Shown: piece by piece, positions 8,173-19,739 of the stretch
Layout of the letters: every line of letters begins with the position of its first letter
How positions within the stretch are numbered: the first letter of the stretch is position 1
Source of the DNA: Lottiidibacillus patelloidae
GTDB lineage: Bacteria > Bacillota > Bacilli > Bacillales > SA5d-4
Direction of reading: 5' to 3'
NCBI RefSeq assembly: GCF_002262935.1
Contig: NZ_NPIA01000004.1
Location: 1 to 64,000, forward strand
DNA length: 64,000 nt
Program-made: the position numbers and the translations under genes
The notes under the pieces: generated by a model
What the model saw: the letters and a program-made list of their open reading frames with translations, nothing else
The model's database searches: none
Told to the model about the DNA's origin: nothing

Positions 8173-8868
8173 ATGATGGAGTATCAAACATGGCAACATG
8201 TTTTTAAATTAGACCCTAATAAAGAAATCAATGATGAAAACTTAGAATTGATTTGTGAATCTGGTACGGACGCAGTAATTGTTGGTGGAACCGACGGAGT
8301 TACAATTGATAATACACTAGACTTATTAATGCGAATTCGTAGATATTCTGTACCTTGCGTACTCGAAGTTTCAACGATTGAAGCACTGACACCTGGCTTT
8401 GATTATTATTTTATCCCAACAGTGTTGAATAGTAATGAAACAAAATGGGTAACAGGTTTACATCACGAAGCTGTTAAGGAATACGGAGATATTATGAACT
8501 GGGATGAAATTGTCATGGAAGGCTACTGTATTTTAAATGAAAAATGTAAAGCTGCGGAAGTGACAAAAGTGAATGCGAATTTGGAAGTTAATGACGTTGT
8601 TGCCTATGCACGAATGGCAGAAAAGATGTACAACCTTCCAATTTTTTATTTAGAGTATAGTGGAACATATGGCGATCCTGCAATTGTTGAAAAAGTGAAT
8701 AACACACTAACAAATACGAAACTTTTTTACGGCGGTGGCATTGACTCGAAGGAAAGTGCGAAAGAGATGAGCAGGTTTGCTGATACGATCGTAGTTGGCA
8801 ATGTCATTTATGAAGATTTAAAAGCTGCCTTAGCTACAGTAACAGCAGTAAAACAAACAAACGTTTAA
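8173..8868 (+). CDS. pcrB: heptaprenylglyceryl phosphate synthase
   Basis: A TIM-barrel prenyltransferase that joins heptaprenyl diphosphate to glycerol-1-phosphate, the bacterial counterpart of archaeal GGGP synthase, acting at the cytoplasmic membrane. It has 231 residues, normal for the family. Phosphate-binding and family motifs are visible: [10 protein letters not shown] at the N terminus, [16 protein letters not shown] (about 30-45), [18 protein letters not shown] (about 155-165), and the GGGI and VVGN loops near the C terminus. AGGAGG precedes the ATG. It is the first gene of the pcrB-pcrA-ligA-camS cluster and ends 12 bases before pcrA. Confidence 0.96.
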   Translation: MMEYQTWQHVFKLDPNKEINDENLELICESGTDAVIVGGTDGVTIDNTLDLLMRIRRYSVPCVLEVSTIEALTPGFDYYFIPTVLNSNETKWVTGLHHEAVKEYGDIMNWDEIVMEGYCILNEKCKAAEVTKVNANLEVNDVVAYARMAEKMYNLPIFYLEYSGTYGDPAIVEKVNNTLTNTKLFYGGGIDSKESAKEMSRFADTIVVGNVIYEDLKAALATVTAVKQTNV

Positions 8869-8880
8869 GGAGTGCAACAA

Positions 8881-11094
8881 ATGAATACGATGAGCGAACG
8901 TTTAGTAGAAGGATTGAATAAAGAACAAAAAGAAGCAGTAAAACATACAGAAGGACCACTATTAATAATGGCTGGTGCGGGAAGTGGTAAGACTAGAGTT
9001 TTAACACATCGTATGGCGTATTTAATTGTTGAGAAAGGTGTTACACCATGGAACATTCTAGCACTAACCTTTACAAATAAAGCGGCTCGTGAGATGAAGG
9101 ACCGTATTTCCGCTATTATCGGACCATCTGCTGAAGATATGTGGGTATCAACGTTCCACTCAATGTGTGTTCGTATTCTTAGAAGAGATATAGACCGAAT
9201 TGGTTTTAATCGTAACTTCTCAATCATTGATTCAAGCGACCAATTAACGGTCATTAAAAACATTTTAAAAGCGCAAAACAAAGACCCGAAAAAATGGGAT
9301 CCGAAGACAATTTTAGGTTCGATTAGTAGCGCGAAAAATGAATTGAAAACGGCGGAACATTTTAGTAGAACAGCCGGGGATCATTATGACAAAATCGTTA
9401 GTGAAGTATATACAGCATATGAAAAGCGTTTAAAGCAAAACCATGCATTAGACTTCGATGATTTAATTATGTCAACAATTCATCTGTTTAAGCGTGTACC
9501 TGAAGTACTTGAATTTTATCAACGTAAATTTCAATACATTCACGTCGATGAGTATCAAGATACCAACCGTGCACAATACGTATTAGTGCAAATGATGGCA
9601 GAGAAGTACAAAAACATTTGTGTTGTAGGTGACTCAGACCAATCGATTTACCGCTGGCGTGGCGCCGATATTGCTAATATTTTATCGTTTGAAAAAGACT
9701 ATGATAATGCGGAAGTTATTTTATTAGAACAAAACTATCGTTCAACGAAAAGTATTTTAGAAGCGGCAAACAACGTTATCGAAAAAAACATGAACCGAAA
9801 GCCGAAAAAACTTTGGACAGAAAACCCTGATGGCAAAAAGATTAATTATTACCAAGGTGATAATGAGCATGATGAGGCACGATTTGTTGCTGGTAAAATT
9901 AAAGAATACGTTGATAATGGGAAGTATTCTTATTCAGATATTGCAATACTATACAGAACGAATGCTCAGTCCCGTGTCATGGAGGAAATGTTCCTTAAGG
10001 CAAATATGAATTACACAATTGTTGGCGGAACAAAGTTCTATGACAGAAAAGAAATTAAAGATTTACTAGCGTATCTTCGCTTAATTGCGAACCCTGATGA
10101 TGACATTAGCATGCGCCGAATTATTAACGTACCAAAAAGAGGAATTGGGGCAACAACAGTTGATAAAATTGCTCTTTATGCCGATCAAAATGATATGTCG
10201 ATGTCACGAGCATTAATGGAAGTTGAGCAAATTGGTCTAAGTGCTAGGTTCACAAATTCTTTAAGAGAGTTCGCAGCCCTTATGAACAATTGGACAAAAA
10301 TGCAAGAGTTCTTATCTGTTACAGAGCTCGTGGAAGAAGTAATTAAGAAGACAGGTTACAGTGATATGCTAAAAGCCGAAAAATCGCTAGAAGCAGAATC
10401 TCGCCTTGAAAACATCGAGGAATTTTTATCAGTAACGAAAGAATTTGAAAAAGGTTCTGATGATAAAAGTTTAATCTCCTTTTTAACAGACCTAGCATTA
10501 GTAGCTGATATTGACCAAGTAGATGAAGAAGAAACTAAAACTAACGATAAAATTGTCTTAATGACGTTACACTCTGCTAAAGGACTTGAATTCCCACTTG
10601 TATTCTTAATGGGAATGGAAGAAGGCGTCTTCCCACATAGTAGATCTCTTTTTGAAGAGGAAGAAATGGAAGAGGAACGTCGTCTTGCTTATGTAGGGAT
10701 AACGAGAGCAGAAAAAGAATTATATTTAACGAATGCAAAGATTCGTACTTTATTCGGCCGGACAAATGTAAACCCTGCATCACGCTTTATCCAAGAGATT
10801 CCTGAACATTTATTAAATGACTTAAACGAAGGGAAAATTCCTTGGAAACAACCGAACCGAAACAATGTTGCACAACAACCTACTAGAACAACGATGCGTC
10901 CGAAAGCAACGACAACAGGCGGAGAACAACATGGTTGGAAAGTTGGCGACAAAGCCGCGCATGGCAAATGGGGAACTGGTACAGTTGTTAGTACAAAGGG
11001 AGAAGGCGATTCATTAGAATTGGATATTGCATTCCCACAACCTGTTGGAATAAAACGTTTACTTGCAAAATTTGCGCCAATTACGAAGGCGTAA
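8881..11094 (+). CDS. pcrA: ATP-dependent DNA helicase PcrA (UvrD family)
   Basis: An essential SF1A 3'-5' helicase in nucleotide excision repair, plasmid replication and removal of RecA filaments. It has 737 residues. Motif I AGAGSGKT is at 31-38, motif Ia at ALTFTNKAA, motif II at DEYQDTN, motif III at [14 protein letters not shown], motif IV at [10 protein letters not shown], motif V at [12 protein letters not shown] and motif VI at AYVGITRAE. The C-terminal tail ends in the Tudor-like RNA polymerase-interaction domain ([15 protein letters not shown]). The ATG at 8881 has AAGGAG 8 bases upstream; a GTG at 8872 overlaps that site. Confidence 0.98.
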   Translation: MNTMSERLVEGLNKEQKEAVKHTEGPLLIMAGAGSGKTRVLTHRMAYLIVEKGVTPWNILALTFTNKAAREMKDRISAIIGPSAEDMWVSTFHSMCVRILRRDIDRIGFNRNFSIIDSSDQLTVIKNILKAQNKDPKKWDPKTILGSISSAKNELKTAEHFSRTAGDHYDKIVSEVYTAYEKRLKQNHALDFDDLIMSTIHLFKRVPEVLEFYQRKFQYIHVDEYQDTNRAQYVLVQMMAEKYKNICVVGDSDQSIYRWRGADIANILSFEKDYDNAEVILLEQNYRSTKSILEAANNVIEKNMNRKPKKLWTENPDGKKINYYQGDNEHDEARFVAGKIKEYVDNGKYSYSDIAILYRTNAQSRVMEEMFLKANMNYTIVGGTKFYDRKEIKDLLAYLRLIANPDDDISMRRIINVPKRGIGATTVDKIALYADQNDMSMSRALMEVEQIGLSARFTNSLREFAALMNNWTKMQEFLSVTELVEEVIKKTGYSDMLKAEKSLEAESRLENIEEFLSVTKEFEKGSDDKSLISFLTDLALVADIDQVDEEETKTNDKIVLMTLHSAKGLEFPLVFLMGMEEGVFPHSRSLFEEEEMEEERRLAYVGITRAEKELYLTNAKIRTLFGRTNVNPASRFIQEIPEHLLNDLNEGKIPWKQPNRNNVAQQPTRTTMRPKATTTGGEQHGWKVGDKAAHGKWGTGTVVSTKGEGDSLELDIAFPQPVGIKRLLAKFAPITKA

Positions 11095-13125
<2,031 letters not shown>

Positions 13126-13129
13126 GAGA

Positions 13130-14296
13130 GTGATTAACCGGAGGATATTTATTTTTGTCATCTTGATGATTGTTTTATCAGGATGCATACCAAGTTTTGA
13201 ATCAGAAGAAGAAAAGATAGAGGAAATTAAAGAAGAAGAGGATCAACTGATCATCTTGCCAAACATAAAAACAGCTGAAGAGTATTACCAAACGGTACTT
13301 CCGTACGAGCATAGTGAGGCTCGTGGTCTAATCCTATATGGCTTAAATTCTCGCTTGGATATTGATGAGTTAGAGATTGGTCTAATGCGATTAGCACAGG
13401 ATACATTTAGTCCAGAAAAATACTTCTTCCAAGAAGGGCAATTACTTTCAGGTAACGTTGTTAATAACTGGCTAAAACGTAAAGATGCACATGAACTAGG
13501 GTTAAATCCGGCAGTAAACATTTTGCCAGAAGATACTTGGCAAGAGAAAATTAATAAAAATAAAGAAAAACCAAGTTACCTTTCTTATATTTTAGAGCAT
13601 AACTACCTTGTGAAAAAGGAAGAAGGGGTAGTAGAACTTGGAGGAGTAGTCCTTGGCGTTTCCTTAAATTCAATCTTTTACATTGATGTGTATGATGATG
13701 CTCGCCTTAAACATTTCGACCACGTCGTGTTAAATGATGAAGAAATTGAAAAACAAGGGAAGATTATCGCTGGGAAAATTGCTCAAAGAGTAAGAAGCAT
13801 GCCAAATATGGTAGATGTCCCAATTATTATCGGCCTATTTAAAGAGGCACCAAAAAGCTCTGTCATACCAGGATCTTTTATCGCAATGACAGTAGTTGAG
13901 CCAGGTAAATCATCCATTGCAAGCTGGAAGGCAATTAATGAAAAATATGTCTTGTTTCCATCTAGTGATGCTGCAAAAACAGATACAACTATGTCTAATC
14001 AATTCGAGCAATTTAAAGAGAAAATAGATGAGTTTTTTCCTAACTATGTAGGAATAATAGGAAAAGGATTTTATAAAGATGATAACTTGCAACGACTAGT
14101 CATTGACATTCCTATTCAATTTTACGGAAAAACAGAAATCATCTCATTTACACAATTTGTAACAGCTTTAATGATGAACGGAACCTTCCCTAATGATATC
14201 CTAATTGAAGTAAATATTAGCTCTCTTCAAGGAGCAGAAAGTTTAATTGTTGTTAAACCTGGAGAGAAAGATCCACTCGTCCATATATATAGATAA
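13130..14296 (+). CDS. camS: CamS family sex pheromone lipoprotein (YerH)
   Basis: A 388-residue lipoprotein with lipobox Leu-Ser-Gly-Cys (Cys19), an acidic linker and the CamS domain. In staphylococci and enterococci the signal peptide of the orthologue is processed to the cAM373 peptide pheromone; the mature protein has no well-established role. Family blocks include LILYGLNSRLD (about 65-75), GYxxLV-type strands and VPIIIGLFKEAP. It starts at GTG 5 bases after the ligA stop and is the last gene of the pcrB-pcrA-ligA cluster, as yerH is in B. subtilis. Confidence 0.92.
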   Translation: MINRRIFIFVILMIVLSGCIPSFESEEEKIEEIKEEEDQLIILPNIKTAEEYYQTVLPYEHSEARGLILYGLNSRLDIDELEIGLMRLAQDTFSPEKYFFQEGQLLSGNVVNNWLKRKDAHELGLNPAVNILPEDTWQEKINKNKEKPSYLSYILEHNYLVKKEEGVVELGGVVLGVSLNSIFYIDVYDDARLKHFDHVVLNDEEIEKQGKIIAGKIAQRVRSMPNMVDVPIIIGLFKEAPKSSVIPGSFIAMTVVEPGKSSIASWKAINEKYVLFPSSDAAKTDTTMSNQFEQFKEKIDEFFPNYVGIIGKGFYKDDNLQRLVIDIPIQFYGKTEIISFTQFVTALMMNGTFPNDILIEVNISSLQGAESLIVVKPGEKDPLVHIYR

Positions 14297-14306
14297 TAGT
14301 TTAGGT

Positions 14307-14335
14307 TTGAAGTCGCTTACAATATCAGTTAGAAT
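14307..14335 (+). promoter_or_regulatory. probable promoter of pruA
   Basis: TTGAAG (14307-14312) and TAGAAT (14330-14335) are separated by exactly 17 bases, 43 bases before the pruA start, and fit a sigma-A promoter. No clear operator was recognised. Confidence 0.55.
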
Positions 14336-14377
14336 TGTAGTGAATTATAGATAACGTACATACAAGGAGGAATAAAA

Positions 14378-15925
14378 ATGGTTTTACCTTATAAACATGA
14401 ACCGTTTACTGATTTTTCAATTGAAGAAAATCGCAAAGCGATTGAAGAAGCTATTTCATACGTTAATGGTGAAATGGGTAAAGAATACCCATTAATCATC
14501 GGTGGTGAACGTATTACTACAGAAGATAAAATTACATCTGTAAACCCAGCGAATCATTCAGAAGTTATTGGTACAGTTTCAAAAGCTAACCAAGAGCTAG
14601 CAGAAAAAGCGATGCAAGTTGCTGATTCTACGTTTGAAACTTGGAGAAAATCGAAGCCAGAAATGCGAGCAGACATTCTTTTCCGTGCTGCTGCTATTAT
14701 TCGTCGTCGTAAGCATGAGTTCTCAGCTTACTTAGTTAAAGAAGCAGGTAAGCCTTGGAATGAAGCAGATGCTGATACTGCTGAAGCTATCGACTTCCTA
14801 GAATTCTATGGTCGTCAAATGTTAGATATTAAAAACGGTGTTCGTGTAGAAAGCCGTCCAATTGAATATAACCGTTACAACTATATTCCATTAGGTGTAG
14901 GTGTTGTTATTTCTCCATGGAACTTCCCATTTGCAATCATGGCTGGTACAACAGTTGCGGCAATGGTTACTGGTAACACAGTATTACTTAAGCCTGCAAG
15001 TTCAACTCCAGTAGTTGCTTATAAGTTCATGGAAGTAATGGAAGAAGCGGGAATGCCTGCTGGTGTAATTAACTACATCCCAGGTAGTGGTGCAGAAGTT
15101 GGAGACTACTTAGTAGATCACCCTCGCACTCGTTTTGTAAGCTTCACTGGTTCTCGTGATGTTGGAACTCGTATTTACGAGCGTGCTGCAAAAGTTAACC
15201 CTGGCCAAAAATGGTTAAAGCGTGTAATCGCTGAAATGGGTGGAAAAGATACAATCGTAGTTGATAAAGAAGCTGACTTAGAATTAGCAGCTCAATCAAT
15301 CGTGAAATCTGCATTCGGATTCTCAGGTCAAAAATGTTCTGCATGTTCACGTGCAGTAATCGTTGAAGACGTTTACGATCAAGTATTAAACCGTGCTGTT
15401 GAACTTGCAAAAGATTTAACTGCTGGAATCACTGAGCGTAACGAACACTTCATGGGACCTGTAAATGACCAAGGTGCTTATGACAAGATTATGAGCTACA
15501 TTGAAATTGGTAAATCTGAAGGTAAACTAATGTTAGGTGGAGAAGGTGATGACTCAACTGGTTGGTTCATTAAACCGACAATCTTCGCTGACTTAGCTCA
15601 TGATGCTCGTATCATGCAAGAAGAAATCTTCGGACCTGTTGTTGCATTCTCTAAAGCGAAAGACTTTGACGAAGCAATTGAAGTTGCAAACAACACAGAC
15701 TACGGTCTAACTGGTGCTGTAATTTCAAACAACCGTGCAAACATTGAAAAAGCTCGTGAAGACTTCCACGTAGGTAACCTTTACTTCAACCGTGGATGTA
15801 CTGGTGCAATCGTAGGATATCAACCATTCGGTGGCTTTAACATGTCTGGAACAGACTCTAAAGCTGGTGGACCTGACTACCTACTATTACACATGCAAGC
15901 GAAAACTACTTCAGAGCATCTGTAA
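14378..15925 (+). CDS. pruA: L-glutamate gamma-semialdehyde dehydrogenase (P5C dehydrogenase)
   Basis: Oxidises 1-pyrroline-5-carboxylate/glutamate semialdehyde to glutamate with NAD, the second step of proline and a late step of arginine catabolism. It has 515 residues, the length of B. subtilis RocA and PutC. The aldehyde dehydrogenase landmarks are present: PWNFPFAIM (about 180), FTGSRDVG (NAD site, about 256), catalytic Glu286 in IAEMGGK, and catalytic Cys320 in FSGQKCSA. The C-terminal [10 protein letters not shown] block is also present. AAGGAGG precedes the ATG. The gene stands alone between promoter and terminator. Whether it is better called rocA or putC cannot be decided here. A proline transporter gene lies 5 kb downstream. 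Confidence 0.96.
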   Translation: MVLPYKHEPFTDFSIEENRKAIEEAISYVNGEMGKEYPLIIGGERITTEDKITSVNPANHSEVIGTVSKANQELAEKAMQVADSTFETWRKSKPEMRADILFRAAAIIRRRKHEFSAYLVKEAGKPWNEADADTAEAIDFLEFYGRQMLDIKNGVRVESRPIEYNRYNYIPLGVGVVISPWNFPFAIMAGTTVAAMVTGNTVLLKPASSTPVVAYKFMEVMEEAGMPAGVINYIPGSGAEVGDYLVDHPRTRFVSFTGSRDVGTRIYERAAKVNPGQKWLKRVIAEMGGKDTIVVDKEADLELAAQSIVKSAFGFSGQKCSACSRAVIVEDVYDQVLNRAVELAKDLTAGITERNEHFMGPVNDQGAYDKIMSYIEIGKSEGKLMLGGEGDDSTGWFIKPTIFADLAHDARIMQEEIFGPVVAFSKAKDFDEAIEVANNTDYGLTGAVISNNRANIEKAREDFHVGNLYFNRGCTGAIVGYQPFGGFNMSGTDSKAGGPDYLLLHMQAKTTSEHL

Positions 15926-15942
15926 AAACAATAATCAAAACT

Positions 15943-15980
15943 TTACTGACCTTGTCTTCGGACTCGGTCAGTTTTTTTAT
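15943..15980 (+). terminator. terminator of pruA
   Basis: ACTGACC (15945-15951) pairs with GGTCAGT (15966-15972), followed by TTTTTTT. Confidence 0.9.
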
Positions 15981-16063
15981 GTTTAAAAAGGAAACGGCTA
16001 ATTCTTAGCGAAGTAGTGATGAAACATTCCATTTAATTACTTAAGAGTAAAAGGAGATAGTAA

Positions 16064-16474
16064 ATGAACAAATTGGTAAGAGTAGGTACAACATATATTC
16101 CAGTTAGTAATGTTGAAAGATCAGCATCCTGGTACGGAGAAAAACTAGGAGCAGAATTAAGTTATATAGATGAAGAAAAAGCAATTATCAATCTAGCAAA
16201 TCAAAGCTTTTTCTTAGTGAAAGCACAAGTAAATGAGTCTGCAAACTTTGTTGATGCAGAAGGAAATGAACGCTTTTCAATGACATTTGAAGTGGGTGGA
16301 TTAGAAGCGTTAACGCAATTACATAGAACATTTAAAGAAAATGAAATCATTGTTGGAGAGATAGAAAATAGAGGACACACCGGTAGGAACTTTGTTTTCT
16401 CTGATCCAGATGGCAACAAGTTTGATGTATGGAGTGAATTAAGTCCGACTTTTAAAGAGAAATTTAACATCTAA
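16064..16474 (+). CDS. VOC (glyoxalase/bleomycin-resistance) family protein
   Basis: A 136-residue vicinal-oxygen-chelate fold protein. Two beta-alpha-beta-beta-beta modules are visible: TTYIPVSNVERSASWYGEKL at the start and GHTGRNFVFSDPDGNKFDVW near residues 104-123, the latter being the standard VOC closing motif. The reaction and substrate are unknown. AAAGGAGATAG precedes the ATG. It begins a run of small genes up to 17.5 kb, most of which encode tiny membrane proteins. Confidence 0.87.
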   Translation: MNKLVRVGTTYIPVSNVERSASWYGEKLGAELSYIDEEKAIINLANQSFFLVKAQVNESANFVDAEGNERFSMTFEVGGLEALTQLHRTFKENEIIVGEIENRGHTGRNFVFSDPDGNKFDVWSELSPTFKEKFNI

Positions 16475-16499
16475 TGTGGATACACGAAGGAGAAGACTG

Positions 16500-16565
16500 A
16501 TGGATAGAAAGATTATACCTAGCATATTACTTATTATATTAGCAGTTGCGGGTATTTTAAATTAG
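16500..16565 (+). CDS. putative 21-residue membrane peptide
   Basis: A very short reading frame (MDRKIIPSILLIILAVAGIL and Asn) that is basic at the N terminus and hydrophobic throughout, as in single-helix membrane peptides. AAGGAGA lies 7 bases before the ATG, and it is packed 16 bases before the next small gene. Its function is unknown. The support is the ribosome binding site, composition and spacing only. Confidence 0.5.
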   Translation: MDRKIIPSILLIILAVAGILN

Positions 16566-16581
16566 ATTTGAGGTGGCCGGT

Positions 16582-16755
16582 ATGACAGAAGAGGATAAGA
16601 AAAAACAAAGAGGAAGTGGCGGATATATTGCTGTAGGGGTCGCGGTAGGTACTGCGTTCGGAGTTGCACTAGATAATATCGGACTTGGAATTGCTTTAGG
16701 GTTAGCAATTGGAGCGGCAATCGATTGGTCAACTCATAACAAAAATAAAAAATGA
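16582..16755 (+). CDS. glycine-zipper-like small membrane protein, copy 1
   Basis: A 57-residue protein: a charged N terminus (MTEEDKKKQRG), two glycine-spaced hydrophobic stretches (about 15-30 and 33-48, pattern GxxxG/AxxxG: VGVAVGTAFGVALDNIGLG) and a basic tail. It resembles glycine-zipper membrane segments; the role is unknown. GAGGTG stands 7 bases before the ATG. A clear paralogue lies at 17348-17509, sharing VAVGTAFGVALDNIGLG-type sequence. Confidence 0.75.
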   Translation: MTEEDKKKQRGSGGYIAVGVAVGTAFGVALDNIGLGIALGLAIGAAIDWSTHNKNKK

Positions 16756-16787
16756 AAGGCCACATTATTTAGAAAAGAGTTGATAAT

Positions 16788-17252
16788 ATGTTTCAACTAT
16801 TGTTAACCATTCACATTATTACTGGAACAGTTTGTTTAATAACTGGGTTAATTGCGATGCTTTCTAAAAAGAAGAAAGGGAAACATACACGCTCTGGCGA
16901 GATATATCATTGGTCCTATGTTATTGTATTTGTCACAGCTGTGGTGATGTCGATAATTTATTGGGAAAAGAGCGCATATTTATTTTACATTGCTTTGTTT
17001 TCTTATAGTTTTGCATTAATGGGATATTTAGCCGTCAAGAAAAAGTGGAAAAATTGGTTAGGGTCTCATATAGGTGGAATGTTAGGTTCATATATTGGAA
17101 TAGTAACTGCTACTATTGTTGTTAATATTCCAAGAATTCCTCTATTAAATCAATTGCCTATAATAATATTTTGGTTACTTCCTACAATTATAGGAGTCCC
17201 TCTAATAACTAGAGTTGGTAAAAGGTACGCATCAAAAACCGGGCTGACCTAA
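16788..17252 (+). CDS. DUF2306-like multi-pass membrane protein
   Basis: A 154-residue integral membrane protein with about four hydrophobic segments (residues 4-25, 45-60, 64-80, 92-150 in two parts). It resembles DUF2306-type proteins: LLTIHIITGTVCLITGLIAM, then Lys-rich GKHTRSGEIYHW, where the His residues are the most recognisable feature. Function unknown. It stands between the two paralogous glycine-zipper proteins. Confidence 0.7.
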   Translation: MFQLLLTIHIITGTVCLITGLIAMLSKKKKGKHTRSGEIYHWSYVIVFVTAVVMSIIYWEKSAYLFYIALFSYSFALMGYLAVKKKWKNWLGSHIGGMLGSYIGIVTATIVVNIPRIPLLNQLPIIIFWLLPTIIGVPLITRVGKRYASKTGLT

Positions 17253-17347
17253 TTTGCACCCTTTTCTAGTAAAAGTCGGAGGAAGCATTAATTAAGGTGT
17301 GACTATAAATTTTTTGATTCATACTAAATAAGTATGAGGTGATTGTT

Positions 17348-17509
17348 ATGACGGATAAGAAAATTAAGCCGGAAAGTGGAAAGTACTTTGCCGTAGGTAT
17401 AGCGATAGGTACTTCGCTTGGAGTAGCAGTAGATAATATCGGATTTGGAATGGCTATAGGGGTTTTAATTGGTGCGATAATAATAGAAAAAAAGAAAAAT
17501 AAAAAGTAA
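17348..17509 (+). CDS. glycine-zipper-like small membrane protein, copy 2
   Basis: A 53-residue paralogue of the protein at 16582-16755, with the same layout: charged start (MTDKKIKPES), core FAVGIAIGTSLGVAVDNIGF with small residues every third or fourth position, and a lysine-rich tail. GAGGTGATT precedes the ATG. An inverted repeat CATACT/AGTATG lies just upstream (about 17320-17335). The function is unknown. Both copies keep Asp-Asn-Ile-Gly in the middle, suggesting it matters. Confidence 0.72.
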   Translation: MTDKKIKPESGKYFAVGIAIGTSLGVAVDNIGFGMAIGVLIGAIIIEKKKNKK

Positions 17510-17520
17510 TATTACACATA

Positions 17521-17549
17521 AAACGAGGGAGTTTATCCCTCGTTTTTTA
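17521..17549. terminator. bidirectional terminator
   Basis: ACGAGGGA (17523-17530) pairs with TCCCTCGT (17536-17543), followed by TTTTTT. It separates the small membrane protein gene from the convergent yndJ. Confidence 0.88.
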
Positions 17550-19139
17550 GTGCTTTTTAATATCATACTTTATCGACAGAAAAGGGAAGCCGAAGATCCA
17601 CATGTTGTGCCTTGCTTGTAAGACTTCTGAATCTACTTCTTTCACTAGAAATGTTTCCTCTAATGGGAGTTTACATAAGTATTTTCCAAATGCTAAGTAA
17701 ATGCCCGCGTCTGAATCCACTATAGACCTTTTACTTGATAACTGCAAATTTTCTCCGACTTGTTTTAACTCTAAAATTCCAACCATTGTCGACCAAGGTA
17801 GTGGCAGTGCGATGTTGTTATATGTTTTTCCGTCTTTTTCATGGGATGAGTATAAAGCGACAAAAGCTACCTCCTCTTCAATTTTACGAACCCAAGCTCG
17901 GACTGCGCTTCTTCCATCACGTTCATTATTGATAGCAACAATATCACCAGTCATCTCAATTTCCTTCCTAGAGAGTGGAAGGTTTATTTGCCCTGTGAAG
18001 CGACTAAATAATTTGTATACAACAGCAAAGGGCATAAACCAAAGCTGCCATTTTACTTTTGCAAATAGACGATAATCTTTCGTGTTTTCATAGAAATCTT
18101 TAATAGTCGGTGCTAACGTGGCAACATCAACATCCTTTTCATAGACAGCTATTTGATCAATTAGGCCATTGTATGAAGAGTTGCTCTTATACTCTTTTAA
18201 TACTTCTTCACCAATTCGCATTTTACCGCGAATGTTACTCACGGGAAATGTCGGAAGGTGTGCCTTTGTTAAAGGTGTATGGAGTGACCAACCGATTATC
18301 CCGAGCAAACCAAAAAATATTGCATTAACAACGCCGTGAAATTGCAACATAAAATAAATGTCTATTACTACATTCCCGGTATAGTTCCCGAATGCATAAA
18401 AAAGAGAAAAAATAATGGTGACACCGATTGCAGAAAAAGAAATTCGCACGAGCCATTTTTGCAAAGTATGGGAAAAGTTAGCTTGAAAGGCGTAAGCGAT
18501 CAGACTATAAATTGCTACGATATAAATAAGTACGGATAGAACTTCAACCGTTCTCGAATAAGTGATTCCTATGGCGACAACAAGTGGTGATATTAAGATT
18601 AATGAGCATATCAAGACATATGACTTCGGCTTGTAAATTCTGCCAAGAAAACCAACAAAAATCGGTAATAAAAATGCTGAATAATGAAAATGTATGGCAG
18701 TTAACCATGTCAGTAATGCAGAAAAGCCAGTATCAAGTTCTGCCGTATAGGCAAAAAACCAGACGCCTCCAATTGCTAAATACATGAGACCGAGATCAAT
18801 GGCGAATTCTTCAAAGTTAATAAATCCACGGTGGAGAAAGCGACTGATGGCATATATAGCGACTATGATTGTAAATAAAAGATAAATACTTGGGAAAATA
18901 ATGATCCATATTCCTTCATTAAAAATGAATGTACACACTACTGAAAGTGAAGCAATAACAGTTATTAAAGGAAAAAATCTTTGAAAAGAATCTTTCTTTC
19001 CGGCCATTACTAAATGCAATGCGATCGGCACGAAAAGAAGCTGTGCTCCTGATAACAGTAGCAAATGAGGGTAGCTAGTGAATAGCATAGTAAGTATAAA
19101 AAGAATGATTTGAAAGATAAGTAAATTAGAAAATTTCAT
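17547..19139 (-). CDS. yndJ: YndJ family membrane protein
   Basis: A 530-residue protein. The first 320 residues are about ten transmembrane segments; the C-terminal 200 residues are soluble (from LPTFPVSNIRGKMR onward) and contain a beta-rich module (ARHNMWIFGFPFLSIKYD at the end). It belongs to the YndJ family of unknown function. The start at 19139 has AAGGGGAG 10 bases upstream and gives a 14-base overlap with yndH. Together with yndH and yndG it forms the same cluster as in B. subtilis (yndG-yndH-yndJ). A role in the cell envelope or sporulation is only inference. Confidence 0.83.
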   Translation of the reverse strand: MKFSNLLIFQIILFILTMLFTSYPHLLLLSGAQLLFVPIALHLVMAGKKDSFQRFFPLITVIASLSVVCTFIFNEGIWIIIFPSIYLLFTIIVAIYAISRFLHRGFINFEEFAIDLGLMYLAIGGVWFFAYTAELDTGFSALLTWLTAIHFHYSAFLLPIFVGFLGRIYKPKSYVLICSLILISPLVVAIGITYSRTVEVLSVLIYIVAIYSLIAYAFQANFSHTLQKWLVRISFSAIGVTIIFSLFYAFGNYTGNVVIDIYFMLQFHGVVNAIFFGLLGIIGWSLHTPLTKAHLPTFPVSNIRGKMRIGEEVLKEYKSNSSYNGLIDQIAVYEKDVDVATLAPTIKDFYENTKDYRLFAKVKWQLWFMPFAVVYKLFSRFTGQINLPLSRKEIEMTGDIVAINNERDGRSAVRAWVRKIEEEVAFVALYSSHEKDGKTYNNIALPLPWSTMVGILELKQVGENLQLSSKRSIVDSDAGIYLAFGKYLCKLPLEETFLVKEVDSEVLQARHNMWIFGFPFLSIKYDIKKH

Positions 19140-19737
19140 CAGAAGTAAACTCCCCTTCATAGCCAAAGACTTGTCCAATTATTGGGTTCTTCACGATAAC
19201 GCTAATTTCATAGACACCTTTCTCCTCATTATACCGTTCTGTTACTGTTGCGAGTCCTTGCAGCACCTTTGGTAACGGGATTTCAATTCTCCCCAATACT
19301 AAGCGCTGTTTATAAGAATCGATTCGTAATCCTCCATCAATACAAGAGAATTTCAAATCAGAGTACATTAACGGTGGTTCTCCTAAATAATCTTCAATAA
19401 TATTTCGCTTTTTATCCAAGCTCATTAATGCATTAAAATACCTTCTTTTTTCTCCAAAGTGAAAGATCCGCTGCCAATGAATTTGTTCCTCGCCATTTTT
19501 TCCATGGCGGGCGGTATTCTTTATCGTAAAGGGGATGTTTTCCCCATGCTCTGGAAATAGTAATTTCCAATGTACACCGAAGTAAAAGAAAGGATATAGC
19601 CATTTCGGCCCTCCTGAAATTTTTCGCATCGTACCAGTTGCTTGAAATGGTTTTTCTTCAGAGATGTCATAACGTTTTTGTAACATTGGGTGTAGCTTAT
19701 TGAAAGAATTTCCTAGTGATTGCTTAATAATAGACAT
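19126..19737 (-). CDS. yndH: DUF4166 domain-containing protein YndH
   Basis: A 203-residue soluble protein of the DUF4166 family, function unknown. Typical blocks are LHPMLQKRYDI at the N terminus, GTMRKISGGP (about 45), and WQRIFHFGEKRRYFNALM. AGAGGGAT precedes the ATG at 19737. It is translationally coupled: yndG ends 3 bases before it and yndJ overlaps its end, so the three products probably act together. Confidence 0.85.
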   Translation of the reverse strand: MSIIKQSLGNSFNKLHPMLQKRYDISEEKPFQATGTMRKISGGPKWLYPFFYFGVHWKLLFPEHGENIPFTIKNTARHGKNGEEQIHWQRIFHFGEKRRYFNALMSLDKKRNIIEDYLGEPPLMYSDLKFSCIDGGLRIDSYKQRLVLGRIEIPLPKVLQGLATVTERYNEEKGVYEISVIVKNPIIGQVFGYEGEFTSDEIF

Positions 19738-19739
19738 TG

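Noticed and set aside
17701-18328. Plus-strand frames opposite yndJ
   Set aside because: Antisense shadows; no ribosome binding sites and no protein-like composition.
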